64,000 bases of DNA from an uncultured Clostridia bacterium (GTDB lineage: Bacteria > Bacillota > Clostridia > UBA1381), in contig CAKSFT010000009.1 in NCBI GenBank assembly GCA_934454145.1, forward strand, positions 62,001 to 126,000, read 5' to 3'. Below are positions 8,993-16,761 of this stretch, piece by piece. How positions within the stretch are numbered: position 1 is the first letter of the stretch; each line of letters starts with the position of its first letter. The notes below the pieces were generated by a model. The model saw nothing but the letters and a program-made list of their open reading frames with translations, was not told the DNA's origin and ran no database searches. The translations under genes and the position numbers were made by a program.

Positions 8993-9587
8993 CAAAAATA
9001 TCCTCCCATGTCATGCCGTTGTCGGCAAGCATTACGGTCAAATGATACATAAGGTCGGCAGTTTCGTACGCAATTTCTTCTTTGCTTCTGTTTTTGCCGG
9101 CAATAACCACCTCTGCCGCCTCTTCGCCCACTTTTTTGAGGATTTTGTCCTCGCCTTTGCTGAAAAGATAATTTGTATAACTCCCCTCTTTGGGGTTCTT
9201 TTTTCTGTCCAGAGTGACCGCCATCAGTTCGGACAAAATGTCACTGCTGTCCTTTTTCCCCAAATCAATTTCCGCCCCTTGCAGAGTCTTAAAGAAACAT
9301 GTTCTTTTCCCCGTGTGGCATGCCGGCCCCGCCGGTTCTGCAAGGACAAGAAGTGTGTCATTGTCACAGTCGGTTCTGATTTCTTTTATATACATATAAT
9401 TGCCCGAGGTTTTTCCTTTTTCCCAGATTTCATTTCTTGAGCGTGACCAAAATGTTGCCCTTCCCGTTTTTCCCGAAAGCTCCAGGCTTTCCTTGTTCAT
9501 ATACGCCAGCATCAATATTTCACCAGTTGCCGCGTCCTGCACAATAGCAGGCACAAGCCCGTCTGCATTGAATTTTATGTTTTCCAT
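8970..9587 (-). CDS. hisIE: bifunctional phosphoribosyl-AMP cyclohydrolase / phosphoribosyl-ATP pyrophosphatase
   Basis: Catalyses steps 2 and 3 of histidine synthesis. The N-terminal HisI domain (about 1-105) shows WSRSRNEIWEKG and TDCDNDTLL with the zinc-binding CHTGKRTCF segment; the C-terminal HisE domain (about 115-205) shows KKVGEEAAEVVIA and YETADLMYHL. ATG 9587 is preferred because GAAAGGGG lies 8 bases upstream; the ATG at 9608 has no good site. It sits between hisA and the Ppx-like gene. Confidence 0.96.
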   Translation of the reverse strand: MENIKFNADGLVPAIVQDAATGEILMLAYMNKESLELSGKTGRATFWSRSRNEIWEKGKTSGNYMYIKEIRTDCDNDTLLVLAEPAGPACHTGKRTCFFKTLQGAEIDLGKKDSSDILSELMAVTLDRKKNPKEGSYTNYLFSKGEDKILKKVGEEAAEVVIAGKNRSKEEIAYETADLMYHLTVMLADNGMTWEDIFDELERRR

Positions 9588-9607
9588 GTACAAAACCCCT
9601 TTCGTCA

Positions 9608-10318
9608 TTATATTTTCCCAAGAATACGTTTCAAATCAACATCGCCCGTATACAACGCGCGCCCGACAATCACACCCTCAACGCCCGTCTTTTCAAGCAG
9701 CGATATGTGCTCTTCATTGCCGACGCCGCCCGACGCGATGACATCAAGCCCGCAATTCCCGGCCATTTCCTTCATTGCCGCAAAGTTCGGCCCCCTCAGA
9801 GTTCCGTCTGTTGTGATGTCTGTGTATACAATCGTCTTTGCGCCGATTTTTTCCATTTCTTTTGCAAAATCAAGCGCGCCCAGCGTGCTTACTTCTTCCC
9901 AGCCCTCAACAGCAACCATAGAATCCTTTGCATCAATCCCAATGACTATTCTCTCGCCGAATTTATCAATTGCACGTTCTGCAAAGCCTTGTTTTTTCAC
10001 CGCCGATGTACCTATTATAACACGTTCTGCTCCGCATTGCAACATGTCCTCCACATCTTTCATTTCTCTTATACCGCCGCCGGTCTGCACCGGAATCTGC
10101 ACCGTGCGGCATATCTTTTTTATGATGTCCGCATTGACACCGCGCCCCTTCTGTGCGCCGTCCAGGTCCACAATGTGCAGATATTGCGCGCCCTCGTCCT
10201 CCCATCTTTTTGCAATTTCTGCCGGGTCGTTGCCATAAACCGTCATGTCAGAAAACCGCCCCTGCAAAAGTCGCACGCACTTTCCGTCTTTTATGTCTAT
10301 TGCCGGATAAATTCTCAT
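9608..10318 (-). CDS. hisA: ProFAR isomerase (phosphoribosylformimino-AICAR-P isomerase)
   Basis: TIM-barrel isomerase of histidine synthesis step 4. The half-barrel repeats are visible: PAIDIKDGKCVRLLQG with catalytic Asp8, and the phosphate-binding GGGIR near 80 and ASGGVGN near 200. YTDITTDGT near 170 carries the second catalytic Asp. The length of 236 aa is standard. Start and hisG stop overlap in ATGA, with AAGGAGG 10 bases upstream. Confidence 0.97.
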   Translation of the reverse strand: MRIYPAIDIKDGKCVRLLQGRFSDMTVYGNDPAEIAKRWEDEGAQYLHIVDLDGAQKGRGVNADIIKKICRTVQIPVQTGGGIREMKDVEDMLQCGAERVIIGTSAVKKQGFAERAIDKFGERIVIGIDAKDSMVAVEGWEEVSTLGALDFAKEMEKIGAKTIVYTDITTDGTLRGPNFAAMKEMAGNCGLDVIASGGVGNEEHISLLEKTGVEGVIVGRALYTGDVDLKRILGKI

Positions 10319-10953
10319 ACTCCAATATCCTCCTTAAAACCTTCCACAATTTTCATAATCCTGTCACGGTAAATCTTCATGCTCACCTTGTTCACCACAA
10401 ACCACGCAGAAAGCGAACACACCTCCGCCAACACGGCAAGTCCGTTCTCTTGCAGTGTTTTCCCGCTTTCCACGATGTCCACGATGACATCGCTCAGCCC
10501 CACAAGCGGCGCAAGTTCCACAGAACCATTCAGCTTTATCAGCTCTACGGTCTGTCCCAGCCCGTCCTGAAAATATTTTTCTGCAATTTTAGGGTATTTT
10601 GACGCAACCTTCAGATTGTTTATTTTTCTAAACTTATCCCTCATCTCTTCCGGTCCGCACACCGCCATTCTGCATGCGCCGAATCTGAGATTTATCATTT
10701 CATAAAGATTTTTGTTTTCCTCCAGAAGCGAATCTTTGCCCACAATGCCGATGTCTGCCGCACCGTATTCCACATACGTCGGCACGTCCGATGCTTTCAC
10801 CAGGATAAATTTCATCTTGTTTTTTTCATCGGTAAATATCAGCTTTCTTGTCTTTTTCTTCATTTCACTGCAATCATATCCGTTTTTTATAAACAAATCC
10901 ATTGCCAATTCCGCCAGCCTTCCCTTTGCCAAAGCCACTGTCAAATACTGCAC
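10315..10953 (-). CDS. hisG: ATP phosphoribosyltransferase, short form catalytic subunit
   Basis: First enzyme of histidine synthesis (ATP + PRPP to PR-ATP). The short HisG(S) form (about 212 aa) lacks the C-terminal regulatory domain and requires HisZ, encoded directly upstream. Visible segments: TVALAKGRLAE at the start, EYGAADIGIVGKD near 65, the PRPP-loop region LNGSVELAPLVGL near 155. I place the start at GTG 10953, nine bases after AAGGAG; the ATG at 10962 directly abuts that site. The difference is 3 residues. Confidence 0.95.
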   Translation of the reverse strand: MQYLTVALAKGRLAELAMDLFIKNGYDCSEMKKKTRKLIFTDEKNKMKFILVKASDVPTYVEYGAADIGIVGKDSLLEENKNLYEMINLRFGACRMAVCGPEEMRDKFRKINNLKVASKYPKIAEKYFQDGLGQTVELIKLNGSVELAPLVGLSDVIVDIVESGKTLQENGLAVLAEVCSLSAWFVVNKVSMKIYRDRIMKIVEGFKEDIGV

Positions 10954-10954
10954 G

Positions 10955-12220
10955 TCACGCATCTCCTTTCAGCATTTTTATAAAATCACCGCAAGACACG
11001 GCACGCTTATCTGCGTTCTGCATATTTTGCGCCGCCGCGCCGTTTTCGTCCACAGACACCAGATACTCTGCCGCCCTTTTCCCCGCGTAATCCCTGACGT
11101 TTCCGATGTCATAGTCCTCAAGGTATATTTCGCACGGAAAACCTGCTTTTCGCACTTCTGCCGCAAAGCGGTATGCCGTGCTGTCAAAGCCCTTTTTTGC
11201 AAATATCACCGCCGTGCCCTTCTTCTGCCGAGGTTTTTCGCTCTTCCTCAGTGCTGACAGAATACGGTTTATCCCAAACGCAACGCCCACGGCACTCACA
11301 TCTCCGCCAAACTTCGCCGCAAGATTGTTATATCTCCCCCCGGCACACACCGGGAAACCCACGCCGTGAGTATAACACTTAAAAATAGAGCCTGTATAAT
11401 AGTCAATACTTTGCAGCATACCCAAATCTATCGAAATGTAGTCTTCAAATCCATACTCCTTCAGGCAGCCGTAAATGCACCGCAGATTTTCCAAAGCATT
11501 TTTTGAAGTCGTATTCAGCCCGGCAACATCTGCACGCTCAAGCACCGACAGGTCGCCGAAAAGCTCCGGCAATTCTGCCATGATTGACTTTATTTCCGGG
11601 GCAAGATTCAGTTTTTCGGTCAGTTCACGTATCCCCAGGCTGTCCTTGCAGTCGATGCGCTCCCTCATTTTTTCGATATTTTCTGCCGAAAGCCCTGCCT
11701 GCTCCGCCAGCCCGCCAAAGAATGCCACCTGCCCGATTTCCACCTGAAAATCAGAAATCCCCACGGCTTTTATCGCCTCAATTGCCGCAGCAATCACCTC
11801 CGCATCGGCTTTCGGAGAATCAGAACCCAGCAGTTCTATTCCGCTTTGCGTAAATTCGCGCTGGCGTGCTCCCTCCGTCTTTTCGGCACGGAAAACCTGC
11901 CCGGTATAGCACAGCCTTATCGGCAAAACTTCTTCCTTCATCTTTGTCGCCGCTGCACGGGCAATTGATGTCGTTATGTCGGGGCGCAATGTCAGGATTC
12001 TGCCCTTTTCATCAAAGAACTTAAACATATTTTCCTGTGAAATCTGCCCGGAATCCCCCGAAAAAACGTCGTAATATTCAAATGTCGGCGTTTCTATTTC
12101 ACGATATCCCATATTGACAAATACACTGTTTATGATATTTTCCACATTCTTTTTCTTTTCGCACTCTTCCGGCAATATGTCGGCAAGCCCTGTCGGTGTG
12201 TGCAGTTTCCAATCAGACAT
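10955..12220 (-). CDS. hisZ: ATP phosphoribosyltransferase regulatory subunit
   Basis: Catalytically inactive HisRS paralogue that forms the HisG/HisZ hetero-octamer and mediates histidine feedback. HisRS-like motif 1 (PTGLADILPEE, near 9) and motif 2 (YTGQVFRAEKTEGARQREFTQ) are visible, followed by an additional C-terminal domain (about 320-421); total 421 aa. AAGGAG lies 8 bases before ATG. It is the first gene of hisZ-hisG-hisA-hisIE-ppx. hisD, hisC, hisB, hisH and hisF are not in the window. Confidence 0.95.
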   Translation of the reverse strand: MSDWKLHTPTGLADILPEECEKKKNVENIINSVFVNMGYREIETPTFEYYDVFSGDSGQISQENMFKFFDEKGRILTLRPDITTSIARAAATKMKEEVLPIRLCYTGQVFRAEKTEGARQREFTQSGIELLGSDSPKADAEVIAAAIEAIKAVGISDFQVEIGQVAFFGGLAEQAGLSAENIEKMRERIDCKDSLGIRELTEKLNLAPEIKSIMAELPELFGDLSVLERADVAGLNTTSKNALENLRCIYGCLKEYGFEDYISIDLGMLQSIDYYTGSIFKCYTHGVGFPVCAGGRYNNLAAKFGGDVSAVGVAFGINRILSALRKSEKPRQKKGTAVIFAKKGFDSTAYRFAAEVRKAGFPCEIYLEDYDIGNVRDYAGKRAAEYLVSVDENGAAAQNMQNADKRAVSCGDFIKMLKGDA

Positions 12221-12265
12221 ACGGTCATCTCCTTTAGTGTATTAAAGTAATAAATTATTAAAGTG

Positions 12266-12294
12266 ATTATACTATACATTTTGCCTAATGTCAA
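12266..12294 (-). promoter_or_regulatory. consensus promoter of the hisZ operon
   Basis: Perfect TTGACA (12289-12294), 17 bp, TATAAT (12266-12271) on the minus strand. The short leader carries two direct CTTTAATA copies 8 bases apart (within 12241-12264) and an imperfect inverted repeat TTTA-N6-TAAA (12233-12246) that could be an operator. There is no room for a T-box. Confidence 0.85.
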
Positions 12295-12383
12295 GTGAGT
12301 CAATGCAAAAAATGCACACTTTGCCAATCCGCCTCACAATATAAATACCACCCCATAAAAATTTGTGTATTTTAACCGTTAAA

Positions 12384-12425
12384 TAAAAAAATTCTCCGCA
12401 AAAAAACTTTTGCGAAGAATTTTTT
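12384..12425 (-). terminator. terminator of rplU-rpmA
   Basis: Fifteen-base arms at 12389-12403 and 12408-12422 (AAATTCTTCGCAAAA in gene orientation, one mismatch tolerated as G-U) followed by a T-rich tract. It begins a few bases after the rpmA stop codon. Confidence 0.8.
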
Positions 12426-12428
12426 TAT

Positions 12429-12683
12429 TTAAGCAGAATACACACTGCACTGTGTCTTATCTCTGCCCTTTCTTTCAAATCTTACCTGACCATCAATCAA
12501 AGCAAACAGAGTGTCATCACTGCCAATGCCCACATTGTTGCCCGGATGAATCTTTGTGCCGCGCTGTCTTACAAGAATGTTTCCTGCCAGAACATGCTGA
12601 CCGTCGGCTCTCTTGACACCAAGTCTTTTCGATTCGCTGTCACGGCCGTTCTTTGTACTACCCATACCTTTTTTATGAGCCAT
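12429..12683 (-). CDS. rpmA: 50S ribosomal protein L27
   Basis: L27 (84 aa) reaches towards the peptidyl-transferase centre. The conserved N-terminal AHKKGMGSTKNGRDSESKRLG begins directly after the initiator Met, so the N-terminal extension that most Bacillota cleave with the Prp protease is absent. The GAGGTG site supports this start. It follows rplU after only 32 bases, with no prp (ysxB) gene between them. Confidence 0.97.
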   Translation of the reverse strand: MAHKKGMGSTKNGRDSESKRLGVKRADGQHVLAGNILVRQRGTKIHPGNNVGIGSDDTLFALIDGQVRFERKGRDKTQCSVYSA

Positions 12684-12715
12684 TTAAAACACCTCAGCTT
12701 TCACCAATTAAAATA

Positions 12716-13027
12716 TTAGAAGTTAATCTTTTCGATTGTTACCTTTGTAAAAGGCTGTCTGTGACCCTTTTTACGACGGTAATTTTTCTTTCTCTTCATC
12801 TTGAAGACATAAATCTTCTTTGCCTTTCCCTGCTTTTCAACCTTTGCGGTCACGCTTGCGCCCTCAACTGCCGGGGCGCCGACGTTTACCTTTTCACCGT
12901 CAGCAACAACAAGCACCTTGTCAAAGGTCACTGTATCGCCTTCAGCAACGTCCAGCTTTTCAATGAAGACAGTATCACCTTCAGATACTTTATACTGCTT
13001 TCCGCCTGTTTCGATTACTGCGTACAT
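12716..13027 (-). CDS. rplU: 50S ribosomal protein L21
   Basis: L21 (103 aa) binds 23S rRNA. MYAVIETGGKQYKVSEGD at the N-terminus and FKMKRKKNYRRKKGHRQ near 78 are diagnostic. AAGGAGGT lies 7 bases before ATG 13027. First gene of a two-gene operon with rpmA. Confidence 0.97.
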   Translation of the reverse strand: MYAVIETGGKQYKVSEGDTVFIEKLDVAEGDTVTFDKVLVVADGEKVNVGAPAVEGASVTAKVEKQGKAKKIYVFKMKRKKNYRRKKGHRQPFTKVTIEKINF

Positions 13028-13142
13028 GTAAAACACCTCCTTATAAATATGAAGTCACGCTTTTGCAGGTATGCATTCTGCATTTCGAACCTGTTCCATG
13101 CGGATACCCAATCATTATACCAAAAAATTCACAGCTTGTCAA
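13028..13142 (-). promoter_or_regulatory. rplU promoter and candidate structured leader
   Basis: Perfect TTGACA (13137-13142), 17 bp ending TGG, TATAAT (13114-13119). The roughly 85-nt leader contains a small ATGCA-GAA-TGCAT hairpin and a possible longer GGTAT/ATACC pairing. L21 leaders that bind r-protein are known in Bacillota, but I cannot verify a match to that RNA family. Confidence 0.7.
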
Positions 13143-13238
13143 CTGTTTTTTATTATTTTAAACAATTTAATTTTTCACTGTCTTTTTGCCTGTTTTTGTC
13201 ACAAAAATATGGATAATGTCGGAAAAAACAAAAAATCA

Positions 13239-13267
13239 TTGACATTGACACCGAAATGCAGTACAAT
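13239..13267 (+). promoter_or_regulatory. promoter of the MarR-activase operon
   Basis: TTGACA (13239-13244; a second tandem TTGACA follows), 17 bp, TACAAT (13262-13267). Confidence 0.75.
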
Positions 13268-13288
13268 ATATCTCATGGTATAAGATAT
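13268..13288 (+). promoter_or_regulatory. candidate MarR operator
   Basis: ATATCTCAT (13268-13276), 3 bp, ATAAGATAT (13280-13288): a 9-bp inverted repeat with one mismatch directly after the -10 box, covering the expected transcription start. The size and placement suit autoregulation by the MarR-family protein encoded 40 bases downstream. This is an inference from position. Confidence 0.55.
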
Positions 13289-13327
13289 GTTGCGGAGTCC
13301 CCATGCTCTGCAAAAAAGGAGATATAT

Positions 13328-13738
13328 ATGGACTACACCGAACTTGCCGCCGATTTGTTCTGCGGTTTAATAGAATATTCCGGCACACAGTTCCAGGCAG
13401 CGGCACAAGAATTTTCCGCCGGCGAAATCGGCGTCCTGGCGCACCTTTGTGCCGCCCCCTCCGACGTGAGCGCCGGAGAACTGAGCGAATACCTGAAGGT
13501 AAGCACGGGGAGGGTTGCCGCCGTGCTGAACACGCTTGAAAAAAAGAATATGATTAGGCGTCTGCGCGACAGCTCCGACAAGCGCAGGGTTATCGTGCAC
13601 ATCACCGACGATGGCAGAAAAACGGTGCAGAAAAAGTACGCAGAAGGCATTGCGTGTGCAGAAAACATTCTGCAAAAGCTTGGTGAACACGACGCCGAAG
13701 AATTTGCGAGAATCATAAAAAAAATTATATCGCTTTGA
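13328..13738 (+). CDS. MarR-family transcriptional regulator
   Basis: A 136-aa winged-helix dimer. The recognition region DVSAGELSEYLKVSTGRVAAVLNTLEKK... (about 50-80) and the wing DSSDKRRVIVHITDDG (about 87-102) are typical. ATG 13328 follows AAGGAG by 6 bases. It is followed after 18 bases by the activase gene, so it very likely regulates that operon, responding to an unknown ligand. Confidence 0.9.
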   Translation: MDYTELAADLFCGLIEYSGTQFQAAAQEFSAGEIGVLAHLCAAPSDVSAGELSEYLKVSTGRVAAVLNTLEKKNMIRRLRDSSDKRRVIVHITDDGRKTVQKKYAEGIACAENILQKLGEHDAEEFARIIKKIISL

Positions 13739-13756
13739 GTGAAGAGGTGACTGAAA

Positions 13757-16684
13757 ATGAGTTATTCCGCAGGGATAGATATAGGTTCCACAACCACAAA
13801 ATTTGTATTGTTAAAAGACGGAGAAGTCGTTGAAAAAAGCTATGAAAGGCATTTTTCGAGAGTGCGCGAAAAGTGCGGAGAAATGCTTGAGAGAATAGAC
13901 AAACTGACAGGCGGAGAAAAGGTTATGCTTGCCCTTTCCGGCTCTGCCGGGCTGGGGATTTCCGAAGAACTCGGGATTCCTTTTGTCCAGGAGGTTTATG
14001 CCACGGGCGAGGCGGTCAGACGGCTTGACCCCGACACAGCCTGTGTGATTGAGCTTGGCGGCGAAGACGCAAAAATCATCTTTTTTGAGGGCGGCACCGA
14101 CGAGCGTATGAACGGCTCCTGTGCCGGCGGCACCGGCGCTTTTATCGACCAGATGGCGACACTTTTAAATGTCAGCGTAGACGAGCTTGACCGCCTGAGC
14201 ATGAATTATTCGCGGATTTACCCAATTGCATCGCGCTGCGGTGTTTTTGCAAAAACCGATATCCAGCCGCTTCTGAACCAGGGGGCAAGGAAGGAAGACA
14301 TTGCACGGAGCATATATCAGGCAGTGGTAAACCAGACGATTGCGGGGCTTGCGCAGGGCAGGCGCATAAAGAACAAGGTTCTCTTTCTCGGCGGTCCGCT
14401 TTATTATTGCAAAGGCTTGGGAGAATGTTTTAAAAACACCCTGAACCTGACCGACGAAACAGGAGTTTTCCCGGAATACGGCAGATTTGCCGTGGCTTTG
14501 GGCGCGGCATTTTATGCCGAAAAATCACAGGAACTGTTTTCCCCCTCGGAAATTTCCGCAAAAATATCCAACCTGAAAGGGCACACCGACATAAACACCC
14601 TTGAGCCTCTCTTTGCATCGGAGGACGAATACCGCAAATTTCTTGAGCGGCATTCACGTGCAGACGTGCCGCGCCTTGACATCTCGCAGTATCATGGCAA
14701 AGCATACTTGGGGATAGACTGCGGAAGCACAACAACAAAGCTGTGCCTTATCTCCGAAAACAAAGAACTTTTATACAGTTTTTATTCTTCAAACAAAGGC
14801 AACCCCGTGGAAATCATAAAAGAACAGCTGAAAACAATTTACGGACTGCTGGACGACAAAATCACCATCGGCGGCTGCGCCGTCACGGGATACGGCGAAG
14901 AACTTATCAAAAATGCATTCTCGGCGGACGCCGGCGTTGTTGAAACCATTGCCCATTACACTGCCGCAAAATATTTCCGTCCCGATGTTGACTTTATCCT
15001 GGACATCGGCGGACAGGACATAAAGTGCTTCCGCATCAGGAACGGCGCAATAGACAGCATTATGCTGAACGAGGCATGTTCCTCGGGTTGCGGCTCGTTT
15101 CTCGAAACCTTTGCAAAGTCAATGGGGTATTCTATTGAAGATTTTGCAAAACGCGGCCTTGCCGGTGACAAACCGGTGAACCTCGGCAGCCGCTGTACAG
15201 TGTTTATGAATTCCTCCGTAAAACAGTCGCAAAAAGAAGGCGCAACGGTGGAAAATATATCGGCAGGGCTTTCCATAAGTGTTGTAAAAAACGCCATATA
15301 CAAGGTTATCCGCGTCGGCAGCGCCGACGAGCTTGGCGAACACATTGTCGTACAGGGCGGAACATTTTACAATGATGCCGTGCTGCGCGCATTTGAAAAA
15401 GAACTGGGCAAAGATGTAATACGCCCCGAAATTGCAGGGCTTATGGGGGCTTTCGGTGCGGCGCTGTACTCAATGAAAACCGAAAAATCCACGCTGATTT
15501 CGCCCGAAGCACTGGAGAATTTTACACACACCTCAAAGACCGCGGTCTGCAACGGCTGTACAAACCATTGCTATCTCACGGTCAACATTTTCCCCGACGG
15601 CAAAAAATATATATCGGGGAATCAGTGCGAACGCGGCGCGAGCCGCACGGCAAACGAAAACCCGCTACCGAACCTGTATGAATTTAAGCGGAACTATCTG
15701 ACCACACTTGCCAAAACAAACGGCACAAAAAAGACCATCGGTTTGCCGCTTGCCCTCGGCATGTACGAGCTTCTTCCGCTGTGGCACGGCATCTTTTCCG
15801 CATTGGGCTACAATGTGCGGGTTTCCGCCATGTCAAAAAGGAGCACATATGAAAAGGGACAATTTTCAATCCCCTCCGACACGGCATGTTATCCGGCAAA
15901 GATTATGCACGGTCATATCGAGGAACTGATTGAAGACAAGGTTGACGCGATTTTCTATCCCTGTCTTTCGTACAATGTTGACGAGAAAACAGGTGACAAC
16001 CACTTCAACTGCCCTGTTGTGGCATATTATTCCGAACTGCTGAAAGGGAACATGGAAAATCTGCAAAAGGTGACATTCTTGTCGCCGTATCTGAATATAA
16101 ACAAGAAAGGCGAGCTTGCGAAGGAGCTTACAGCCTATCTGAACCAAAACATGCACGAAAATTTCACAAAAAAGGAATTAAAACGTGCTGTTGACTATGG
16201 CTTTTCGCAATACGATGCCTACGTCGCTGCGGTGGAGAAAAAGGGCGCGGAGGCGCTTGAATACGCACGCAAAAACAATCTGCGCATAATGATACTCGCC
16301 GGCAGACCCTATCACATCGATTCCGAAATAGGGCACGGCATAGACAAGCTTGCAAATTCTCTCGGATTTGTCGTTGTCAGCGAGGACAGCGTATTCCGCC
16401 TTGCCGAAAAACAGGATGTCGGCGTCCTTAACCAGTGGACATATCACGCACGGCTCTACCGCGCGGCAAGATATGCCGCAGAGCACGCCGATACGCAATT
16501 TGTCCAGCTTGTGTCCTTCGGCTGCGGCGTAGACGCAATAACCACGGACGAAGTGCGTTCTATCCTTGAGCGTGCCGGGAAATTCTATACACAGCTGAAA
16601 ATCGACGAAATAACCAATCTCGGCGCAGTGAAAATCCGCCTGAGAAGCCTTTTGGGTGCGCTTGAAGAAGGCGCCGGAAAATAA
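13757..16684 (+). CDS. acyl-CoA dehydratase activase-related protein, tandem BcrAD/BadFG ATPase with DUF2229
   Basis: Two ASKHA-fold ATPase domains of the BadF/BadG/BcrA/BcrD type lie in tandem: AGIDIGSTTTKFVL at residue 5 and LGIDCGSTTTKLCLIS near 318. Each has a Cys-containing loop (NGSCAGGTGAF and ACSSGCGSFLETF) that in activases holds a bridging [4Fe-4S] cluster. A Cys-rich CNGCTNHC motif near 597 and a DUF2229 region (about 650-860) follow. Relatives use ATP to drive one electron into 2-hydroxyacyl-CoA dehydratases or benzoyl-CoA reductase. Many homologues are about 1400 aa and include the partner domain encoded by the next gene here. The physiological substrate is unknown. Confidence 0.88.
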   Translation: MSYSAGIDIGSTTTKFVLLKDGEVVEKSYERHFSRVREKCGEMLERIDKLTGGEKVMLALSGSAGLGISEELGIPFVQEVYATGEAVRRLDPDTACVIELGGEDAKIIFFEGGTDERMNGSCAGGTGAFIDQMATLLNVSVDELDRLSMNYSRIYPIASRCGVFAKTDIQPLLNQGARKEDIARSIYQAVVNQTIAGLAQGRRIKNKVLFLGGPLYYCKGLGECFKNTLNLTDETGVFPEYGRFAVALGAAFYAEKSQELFSPSEISAKISNLKGHTDINTLEPLFASEDEYRKFLERHSRADVPRLDISQYHGKAYLGIDCGSTTTKLCLISENKELLYSFYSSNKGNPVEIIKEQLKTIYGLLDDKITIGGCAVTGYGEELIKNAFSADAGVVETIAHYTAAKYFRPDVDFILDIGGQDIKCFRIRNGAIDSIMLNEACSSGCGSFLETFAKSMGYSIEDFAKRGLAGDKPVNLGSRCTVFMNSSVKQSQKEGATVENISAGLSISVVKNAIYKVIRVGSADELGEHIVVQGGTFYNDAVLRAFEKELGKDVIRPEIAGLMGAFGAALYSMKTEKSTLISPEALENFTHTSKTAVCNGCTNHCYLTVNIFPDGKKYISGNQCERGASRTANENPLPNLYEFKRNYLTTLAKTNGTKKTIGLPLALGMYELLPLWHGIFSALGYNVRVSAMSKRSTYEKGQFSIPSDTACYPAKIMHGHIEELIEDKVDAIFYPCLSYNVDEKTGDNHFNCPVVAYYSELLKGNMENLQKVTFLSPYLNINKKGELAKELTAYLNQNMHENFTKKELKRAVDYGFSQYDAYVAAVEKKGAEALEYARKNNLRIMILAGRPYHIDSEIGHGIDKLANSLGFVVVSEDSVFRLAEKQDVGVLNQWTYHARLYRAARYAAEHADTQFVQLVSFGCGVDAITTDEVRSILERAGKFYTQLKIDEITNLGAVKIRLRSLLGALEEGAGK

Positions 16685-16761
16685 AGTCTGACCCTCCGCA
16701 AAAAAGTTATGGTTAATTGTAAAATACAGCTTTTTCAATTACCGAAAAGAAAGGTTAAAAT

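Noticed and set aside
12221..12300. T-box or his leader before hisZ
   Set aside because: The leader is only about 40 nt with no specifier loop or terminator. The promoter is consensus and close to the start.
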